From the NCBI GenBank assembly GCA_947495055.1, contig CANLXO010000006.1:1-64000 (forward strand): a DNA stretch of 64,000 nucleotides, read 5' to 3'. Of this stretch, positions 58,309-64,000 are shown in pieces. The position numbers were made by a program, and so were the translations under genes. This DNA is from an uncultured Psychrobacter sp. GTDB lineage: Bacteria > Pseudomonadota > Gammaproteobacteria > Pseudomonadales > Moraxellaceae. The stretch's first letter is position 1. The number at the start of each line of letters is the position of its first letter. The notes under the pieces are model-generated. The model was not told the origin of the DNA. It saw nothing but the letters and a program-made list of their open reading frames with translations, and did no database searches.

Positions 58309-59481
58309 ATGGCAGTTGACAACCAGAACACGTCTGAGGAAGCAAGATTTATTCAGCAAACTCGCAACTTCAATATCAAGCGCGTGATTGTCAAGATTGG
58401 CTCCTCGTTATTAACCAATAACGGACGCGGACTTGATCGAACTGCTATATATGAGTGGGCAAAACAGATCGCAAAACTGCACAATCAAGGCACCGAAGTA
58501 CTGCTGGTGTCCTCAGGCGCGGTTGCTGAGGGCGTGGTACGGATGAATTTGGAGGAGCGTCCAAAGAAGCTAGCCGCTCTGCAAGCTTGTGCCTCTATCG
58601 GTCAAATGGGTCTGATCGAAACTTGGTGGTCAGCGCTCATTCAACACGGCGTACAGAGCTCACAATTATTATTAACTCATGATGATCTCTCTAATCGCCG
58701 CCGTTATCTTAATACGACAGGAGCGCTGACGCAGCTGCTTGAGTGGCGCGTGCTGCCAGTTATCAATGAGAACGATACTATCACTGTAGACGAGATCAAA
58801 TTTGGTGATAATGATACTTTAGGTGCTATGTCAGCGGCTATGATCAATGCCGATCTTTATATTATTTTGACTGATCAAGAAGGGGTGTTTACCGACAATC
58901 CGCGTAATAATCCTAATGCCAAGATGATCCGCCAAGAACGTGCTATGGCAGATTACTTGTTTGATATTGCAGGTGATGGTGGCAAGCTTGGGCGCGGCGG
59001 TATGTTGACCAAGATCCGAGCGGGTCGTTTGGCGGCTATGGGCGGTTGTCCAACGGTTATCGTTAGCGGCGCGATCGAAAACGTCATTACTCGCGTGGTA
59101 TCTGGTGAGGCGATAGGCACACTACTTACGACTAATGAGGCGGATAAAATTATCGCGCGCAAGCAGTGGATTGCCGCCCATTTACGTATGTCAGGCAGCC
59201 TGATTATCGATGACGGCGCTGCCAAAGCGTTAACGCAACATAACCGTAGCTTATTGCCTGTTGGCGTAGTAGAGGTACAAGGCGGTTTTGATGAAGGCGA
59301 TGTCGTCGAGATTATTCATCAAGATACTGGCGAGCGCATAGCGGTTGGACAAGTGAACTTTTCATCCAATGAGGCGCGGCGCGTCGCTCGCGAACGTACC
59401 GAGCAGTTCGATAGAATCTTGGGTAGTAGCGAAGAGCGCGTCGTTATGGTACATCGTGACAATCTGGCACTGTCCATGTGA
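58309..59481 (+). CDS. proB: Glutamate 5-kinase
   Basis: ProB phosphorylates glutamate in proline synthesis. The start at 58309 (AGGAG at 58299-58303) gives 390 residues; the longer frame from 58225 has no ribosome-binding site and overlaps obgE. The kinase domain has VIVKIGSSLLT, SSGAVAEG, NENDTITVDEIKFGDND and GKLGRGGMLTKI. A C-terminal PUA domain (about 290-385) follows. No proA lies beside it. Confidence 0.95.
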   Translation: MAVDNQNTSEEARFIQQTRNFNIKRVIVKIGSSLLTNNGRGLDRTAIYEWAKQIAKLHNQGTEVLLVSSGAVAEGVVRMNLEERPKKLAALQACASIGQMGLIETWWSALIQHGVQSSQLLLTHDDLSNRRRYLNTTGALTQLLEWRVLPVINENDTITVDEIKFGDNDTLGAMSAAMINADLYIILTDQEGVFTDNPRNNPNAKMIRQERAMADYLFDIAGDGGKLGRGGMLTKIRAGRLAAMGGCPTVIVSGAIENVITRVVSGEAIGTLLTTNEADKIIARKQWIAAHLRMSGSLIIDDGAAKALTQHNRSLLPVGVVEVQGGFDEGDVVEIIHQDTGERIAVGQVNFSSNEARRVARERTEQFDRILGSSEERVVMVHRDNLALSM

Positions 59482-59567
59482 TTTGCTTGCTGTAGCTTTA
59501 CTTGATATGACTTTGCTTACTCATCCTTTATTTTATAATGACAATAAATCATCTTGGAGATTTGCGC

Positions 59568-60701
59568 ATGAGCGCCTCAGATCACGTTTCACCTAATCAT
59601 GACTTTGCGCCACTAAAAAACGACAGGTTGCTACGGGCGCTGCGTTTTGAATCTATAGATACGACGCCAGTATGGATGATGCGTCAAGCAGGACGCTATC
59701 TACCAGAGTACAAGGCGACTCGCGCCGAGGCCGGCGACTTTATGAGTCTATGCAAGGACACTGACCGAGCAACTGAGGTCACTTTGCAGCCGCTGCGCCG
59801 TTTTGATTTAGACGCAGCTATTTTGTTTAGTGACATCTTGACCATTCCTGATGCGATGGGGCTTGGCCTGTACTTTGAGACGGGTGAGGGGCCAAAGTTT
59901 GAGCGTCAAGTTCGCACTCAAGCCGATGTCGATAACTTGCCTGTACTCGATGTTAATGACTCGCTCGATTATGTCATGCGCGCAGTGACTAGCATTCGTC
60001 ATGCACTAAATGGTCAAGTCCCTTTGTTTGGGTTCTCAGGTAGTCCATGGACGCTTGCCACTTATATGATTGAGGGTGGCAGCTCAAAAGACTACCGCTA
60101 TACCAAAGGCATGCTCTATAGTCAGCCGGAGCTGCTACATGAGTTACTAGACAAACTTGCTACTGCGGTCACAGATTACTTAGATGCACAAATCGTTGCA
60201 GGCGCGCAGATTGTACAGATATTCGATAGCTGGGGCGGGGCGCTGGGTCATCGTCAATTTATTGAATTTTCGCACTTTTATAACAAGCGCATTGTCTCAG
60301 AGCTCAAGTTGCGTCATCCAGATATTCCGGTAGTTCTATTTACCAAAGGCGGCGGTCTGTGGCTAGATGTTCAAGCTGATAGTGAGGCGGACGTCTTAGG
60401 GCTTGATTGGACGATGCCACTAGATCGCGCGCGTCAGGTGCTTACAGAGAGCCAGCGCCAACTGACCAAGCACTATAAAAAGATCCAAGGTAGCAAGGCC
60501 ATTCAAGGCAACTTAGATCCCTCAACTTTGTATGCTTCACCGCAAAAGATCCGTGATGAAGTCAAGTTTATGCTTGATAGCGCTTATGCAAGTGGTGACA
60601 AAACAGGCTATATTGCAAATTTAGGTCACGGTATCACTCAGTGGGTCAACCCTGATCATGCCAAAGTCTTTATCGATGCGGTACATGACTATAAAATTTA
60701 A
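59568..60701 (+). CDS. hemE: Uroporphyrinogen decarboxylase
   Basis: HemE converts uroporphyrinogen III to coproporphyrinogen III in heme synthesis. The 377-residue protein has the signature [38 protein letters not shown], and SWGGALG...HFYNKRI. GGAG lies 10 bp before the ATG at 59568; the frame extends to 59538 without need. A tandem 16-bp repeat overlaps the stop codon. Confidence 0.97.
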   Translation: MSASDHVSPNHDFAPLKNDRLLRALRFESIDTTPVWMMRQAGRYLPEYKATRAEAGDFMSLCKDTDRATEVTLQPLRRFDLDAAILFSDILTIPDAMGLGLYFETGEGPKFERQVRTQADVDNLPVLDVNDSLDYVMRAVTSIRHALNGQVPLFGFSGSPWTLATYMIEGGSSKDYRYTKGMLYSQPELLHELLDKLATAVTDYLDAQIVAGAQIVQIFDSWGGALGHRQFIEFSHFYNKRIVSELKLRHPDIPVVLFTKGGGLWLDVQADSEADVLGLDWTMPLDRARQVLTESQRQLTKHYKKIQGSKAIQGNLDPSTLYASPQKIRDEVKFMLDSAYASGDKTGYIANLGHGITQWVNPDHAKVFIDAVHDYKI

Positions 60702-60731
60702 GACTTGTAAGATTTAAGACTTGTAAGATTT
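60697..60731 (+). repeat. Tandem 16-bp duplication spanning the hemE stop
   Basis: TTTAAGACTTGTAAGA is repeated in tandem at 60697-60712 and 60713-60728 plus three further bases. The TAA stop at 60699-60701 lies in the first copy, so the second adds only untranslated sequence. Confidence 0.9.
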
Positions 60732-60795
60732 GACGCTTTTTTAGCACTTAGGTAGATATTTAAAGTCATAAGTTTAAAGGACAAAAGGATACATT

Positions 60796-61863
60796 ATGAT
60801 CTCAGCAGCTATCGTTGGCGGCACAGGCTATACGGGTATTGAACTTATTCGCTTGCTCTCCGCTCATCCTAAAGTATCTATTGATTTATTGACTTCACGC
60901 AGCGAAGCAGGCTTGCGCGCTGATGAGATATTTCCTAGCTTGCGCGGTATTACAGACCTGGTCTTTAGTGATTTGGGCGATGATACGCTGTCTGCTTTGC
61001 AGCAGTGTGATGTGGTGTTCTTTGCTACCCCTCACGGCGTAGCTATGAGGCAAGCTGAAGCGCTCACGCAAGCGGGCGTTAAAGTCATCGACTTAGCGGC
61101 TGATTTTCGCCTGCAATCTTTACCTGATTTTGAGCAGTGGTACCAGCAAACCCATGCTTGTCCTGAGCTACTTAAAACGGCCGTTTATGGTCTGCCTGAG
61201 GTTAACCGTGACAAATTAGCCAAGGCTTTAGTCGTTGGAAATCCAGGCTGCTATCCGACAACAGCAATATTGGGTCTAAAGCCTATTATTGAGATGCAAA
61301 ATAAGCAAAACGAACCGCTTATCGATGCGCGTATCGTTATTGATGCCAAATCTGGCGTCTCTGGTGCAGGCAGGCAAGCGAAACTGGCGCTTAACTACGC
61401 TGAAACGACTGACAATTTTAAAGCCTATAGCGTTGAGGGTCACAGGCATTTACCAGAGATTGAGCAAGGCGTTTCCCAGTTATTGAACAGCCAGTTTACG
61501 CATCGTATTCGTTTTTTACCGCATCTAATACCGATGATACGCGGTATGTTCAGCTCTATTCATATGGAGCTTACAGAGGCGGGCAAGGGTATCGACTGGC
61601 AAGAGCAGTTTGAGACCAGCTATGCTCAAGAGAGCTTTGTAGATGTATTGCCAACAGGTATGCATCCTGATACGCGTAGTGTACGCGCTAGCAATCGCCT
61701 GCGTATCGCCATTCATCAAGACAATGAGCGCCAGGATCTGACAGTATTGGTGGTACAAGATAATTTAGTGAAAGGCGCATCAGGGCAAGCGGTACAAAAC
61801 ATGAACGTCATGTTTGGGCTTGATGAGTCATTAGGGCTTAATTTTGCTCCTATCGTGCCTTAA
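60796..61863 (+). CDS. argC: N-acetyl-gamma-glutamyl-phosphate reductase
   Basis: ArgC performs the third step of arginine synthesis with NADPH. The Rossmann motif is AIVGGTGYTGIELIRLL; the catalytic Cys lies in VVGNPGCYPTTAILG and the His in SVEGHRHLPEIEQ. The 355-residue length is normal. An AAAGGACAAAAGGATAC leader supplies the ribosome-binding site. No other arg gene adjoins. Confidence 0.97.
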   Translation: MISAAIVGGTGYTGIELIRLLSAHPKVSIDLLTSRSEAGLRADEIFPSLRGITDLVFSDLGDDTLSALQQCDVVFFATPHGVAMRQAEALTQAGVKVIDLAADFRLQSLPDFEQWYQQTHACPELLKTAVYGLPEVNRDKLAKALVVGNPGCYPTTAILGLKPIIEMQNKQNEPLIDARIVIDAKSGVSGAGRQAKLALNYAETTDNFKAYSVEGHRHLPEIEQGVSQLLNSQFTHRIRFLPHLIPMIRGMFSSIHMELTEAGKGIDWQEQFETSYAQESFVDVLPTGMHPDTRSVRASNRLRIAIHQDNERQDLTVLVVQDNLVKGASGQAVQNMNVMFGLDESLGLNFAPIVP

Positions 61864-61879
61864 TTTATACTTATATACT

Positions 61880-61903
61880 GAGTCAAATTTGGATATTTGA
61901 CTC
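61880..61903 (+). terminator. Hairpin after argC
   Basis: A perfect 9-bp stem (GAGTCAAAT / ATTTGACTC) has loop TTGGAT. There is no T run, so it may be a processing or stability element rather than a terminator. Confidence 0.4.
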
Positions 61904-61999
61904 GATATATCCAATGAGTCATTCGTATGGACAGTGCTAGGTATTGATTATGAATTCCGCTATAATACATCGCTCCTACTGATAAGAGATTCCCTATAG

Positions 62000-62896
62000 A
62001 TGCGTGTTAAGACTGCCAAGCGTTTGTGCTCACAGCCCACATGTCCATCATGTCAGGCTCCCTTATCACACGATTTTATGCTCAAACTATCCCCTTTTTA
62101 TCAGGCTGCTATTAGCGATCGGACTGATACAAATAGTCATATGCTTACTCGTATAAGCGTCAGCCAGACTGGGGCATCAACTTGGTTACTGGCATTGTTT
62201 GTGGCGGCGATACTTGTTACAGCTATTGTCGGCTCAGTATTTGGTCACAAGCTTGGCTATCAAAGCGGCTACCATTCAATAAAGGCTGAGACTGACAAAG
62301 CTGCTGTCAATGGCAAACAGACCTCTCAAGAGTTAGAAGATCTGCGCGTTACCCAAAAGGTATTAGCTAATCAAGTCGCCACTGCCAAACAAGAGCTTGA
62401 AATCAGTCTTGCTAATTTAGATGAGCTGCGCCGTACTCAGCGCGAGCTTAATATTGAAAATGCTCAAGTCACCCAGCTTAACGATTTGTACTCAGATGTC
62501 ATTGCAGACAACGGCGGTATGCCACTGCAAGTGCTTGGTGCAAAAATAGAACCGCTACCAGAGAATGCTTTTGAGTATGGTTTTGATATCGGGATGCTCA
62601 GTGCTGAGGGCACAGCGAAGTCTGTCTTAGTCTCGCTAACCTTGCTCAATGATGATGATTTTGTAGAGGTGCCATTAGAGCCTACGCGTTATAGTGTCAA
62701 AGGCATTGAGCGTATTCGTGGACGCTTTGTGATGCCTGAGCGTTTTAAGCCTTTGCAGGCTAAGCTGACTTTGAAGTCGGGCAATCAAGAAGCCGTCCAG
62801 CTCTATGATTGGGATTTAGGGGCTATGGTTGATGATATGCCGCTGTCACTTATGGACTTACAGGAGCTTGATGAAAGTCCTATTGAATCTGAGTAG
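62000..62896 (+). CDS. DUF6776-like membrane protein with coiled coil
   Basis: The 298-residue product starts with a Cys-containing stretch (CSQPTCPSCQAPL), then a transmembrane helix (about 52-80, WLLALFVAAILVTAIVGSVF). A coiled coil (about 95-165, ELEDLRVTQKVLANQV region) and a C-terminal beta domain (LKVLGAKIEPLPE-like) follow. The order matches DUF6776 proteins, small inner-membrane proteins of unknown function in Gammaproteobacteria. The N-terminal cysteines are CxxxxCxxC-like and may bind metal. An AAGAGA element lies about 11 bp upstream of the ATG; starts at internal methionines near 62078 are possible. Confidence 0.65.
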   Translation: MRVKTAKRLCSQPTCPSCQAPLSHDFMLKLSPFYQAAISDRTDTNSHMLTRISVSQTGASTWLLALFVAAILVTAIVGSVFGHKLGYQSGYHSIKAETDKAAVNGKQTSQELEDLRVTQKVLANQVATAKQELEISLANLDELRRTQRELNIENAQVTQLNDLYSDVIADNGGMPLQVLGAKIEPLPENAFEYGFDIGMLSAEGTAKSVLVSLTLLNDDDFVEVPLEPTRYSVKGIERIRGRFVMPERFKPLQAKLTLKSGNQEAVQLYDWDLGAMVDDMPLSLMDLQELDESPIESE

Positions 62897-62949
62897 TTGT
62901 TTACTATACTATTCTCTCCTTCTTTTTACCTTATGTTTGTATTCTAATT

Positions 62950-63357
62950 ATGATTAAAAAACCCTACACTTACACCGATTCTATCGCGGCTGACTGGCAC
63001 TTTCCAAGTGCACCTGTTCACCGCGCTCAAGATGATGACCTTGAGAATGAGACCTCGCCGCAAGCAGATGTTTTGGTTGCTGAGCCAGAGGTCGCCAAAC
63101 CGCCTATGTATGCGGTCGTCATGTATAATGACAACTACACGCCTATGGAGTTTGTGGTCTATGTGCTGCAATCTGAATTTCGTCATAGTATGGATTCAGC
63201 GGTTGCGATAATGTTGTCCATTCACAATACTAGCAAAGGTATTGCTGGTATTTACCCAAAAGACATCGCAGAGACCAAAGCCAAAAAGGTCAATAGCTTA
63301 GCGCATAGAGAAGGCTATCCTTTATTGACGCAGATAGAGCCGCATCAAGGAGAGTAA
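62950..63357 (+). CDS. clpS: ATP-dependent Clp protease adaptor ClpS
   Basis: ClpS delivers N-degron substrates to ClpAP. The 135-residue protein has an acidic N-terminal tail and the ClpS core YAVVMYNDNYTPMEFVVYVL, where Asn-Asp-Asn-Tyr-Thr-Pro-Met contact the substrate N-terminus; SAVAIMLSIHNTSKGIAG and HREGYPLL complete the fold. The 30-residue N-terminal region is longer than in E. coli (106 residues in total). clpA begins at 63995 downstream. Confidence 0.94.
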   Translation: MIKKPYTYTDSIAADWHFPSAPVHRAQDDDLENETSPQADVLVAEPEVAKPPMYAVVMYNDNYTPMEFVVYVLQSEFRHSMDSAVAIMLSIHNTSKGIAGIYPKDIAETKAKKVNSLAHREGYPLLTQIEPHQGE

Positions 63358-63994
63358 CTCGCTTTATTACTTTATTAGCCCTTAGTAACATAAGCTCTTG
63401 GTAACTCACCTAACTTTCAAATAACCTTAAGTTCAGCACGAAGTTCAGCATAATGTTTTTGTCATCTAAAGCTTACGGTACAAATTTAGTCTGTACTATC
63501 TTAGGCAATGCTAGGCAATGATTGTCTCACAATGAGTCTTGGGTTATTCCTCTTGATTAATTTTTGATCACCCCTATATAAAACATCTACCCACTGGTTG
63601 TAGCACTTACCTATAACGAAGTTATCTAGCACGCTCTTATCCTATTTATCCTGCATTGTTATCATAAATCTCAACGAAGTCATCGCTTTAGAAGGCGTCC
63701 TGTCATAATTGCTATAGATACTGATACATTTTAGTACGTATTAGTGGATTGACTATCCGTGTTTATCATGTTGATATGAATATAAGCCGACATGAATAAG
63801 TCTACAAACCCTCGCTACAACAACAGCCACAAAACTGATACTTAGTGCACAGTGGTAATAAGCGATACTGGTTATTAATAGAGTAAGCTAATAGAGTAAA
63901 TGCTCTTGAACAATCTCATTCTCGCCCTAATTTACTAACTAAGTCATTCATTAAGCTATCAATTATAAGATAGGTATAACCTTAGGAAGTCCTT
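63358..63994. other. Long gap between clpS and clpA with short duplications
   Basis: This 637-bp stretch has no ORF I can support and no clear hairpin. It carries three short direct duplications: AAGTTCAGCA at 63429 and 63441, TAGGCAATG at 63502 and 63512, and TAATAGAGTAA at 63876 and 63889. The clpS-clpA spacing is normally well under 100 bp, so the gap is unusual; a clpA promoter or an unrecognised RNA may lie here. Confidence 0.6.
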
Positions 63995-64000
63995 ATGTTA
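63995..64000 (+). CDS. clpA: Start of clpA (partial, two codons)
   Basis: An ATG-TTA at the window edge encodes Met-Leu, as in ClpA proteins that begin ML. AGGAAG at 63984-63989 is an ideal ribosome-binding site at 5-bp spacing. With clpS immediately upstream in gene order, clpA is the likely identity, but only two codons are visible. Confidence 0.6.

Overview
The window looks like chromosomal DNA of a Moraxellaceae gammaproteobacterium, most likely Psychrobacter. This rests on protein character (Moraxella/Acinetobacter-like UppS, a 478-residue long-form GAPDH, an MurU/AmgK pair beside lptD, a DUF815 ATPase) and on the gene order. It is an inference from recognition, not a database search. 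Almost all of the window is core housekeeping sequence. I found no prophage, CRISPR array, toxin-antitoxin locus or defence island, and no convincing undescribed multi-gene system. The interest lies in small genes, unusual protein architectures and one insertion-sequence scar.

Layout. 1-861: the tail of an IS5-like transposase with its terminal repeat present twice, abutting an N-terminally truncated ribonuclease Z. 871-2983: a DUF815 ATPase, an atypical Ser/Thr kinase and tRNA-Leu(UAG). 3200-6191: the nitrogen two-component pair ntrB-ntrC, divergent from rimO (6353-7891). 8128-19560: the classical envelope and lipid cluster pyrH-frr-uppS-cdsA-(small ORF)-dxr-rseP-bamA-lpxD-fabZ-lpxA, here without skp. 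19791-21476: an NSS-family transporter with its 44-residue MetS-like small subunit. 21621-26418: tgt, a SOUL heme-binding protein, asd and a membrane endo/exonuclease/phosphatase-family protein. 26774-33437: surA and lptD leftward, with amgK-murU divergent (outer-membrane assembly next to peptidoglycan recycling). 33716-37268: a persulfide dioxygenase-like protein, then a leftward cydA-cydB-small-subunit operon of the cyanide-insensitive bd-oxidase type. 37770-43856: a large lipoprotein lipase, a TPR-like protein, coq7 and an LplT-like transporter. 44185-52602: tamA-tamB. 52696-55092: Fur-controlled hemP, a Nudix hydrolase and a lipocalin with a long low-complexity N-terminus. 55375-63357: gap, obgE, proB, hemE, argC, a DUF6776-like protein and clpS. 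The first two codons of clpA lie at the right edge.

Functionally the window is rich in outer-membrane biogenesis. BamA, SurA, LptD, TamA/TamB and RseP build and monitor the outer membrane; LpxD/FabZ/LpxA begin lipid A synthesis; UppS, CdsA and Dxr supply isoprenoid and phospholipid precursors; AmgK/MurU recycle cell-wall sugars. Several of these proteins (LptD, TamA, the lipocalin, RimO, NtrC) carry long disordered N-termini, linkers or insertions. Short tandem DNA duplications of about 9-17 bp recur in intergenic and coding DNA.

Starts were revised from the longest ORF where a Shine-Dalgarno sequence, a signal peptide or family length favoured an internal codon; each case is noted. Intergenic hairpins were found by eye.
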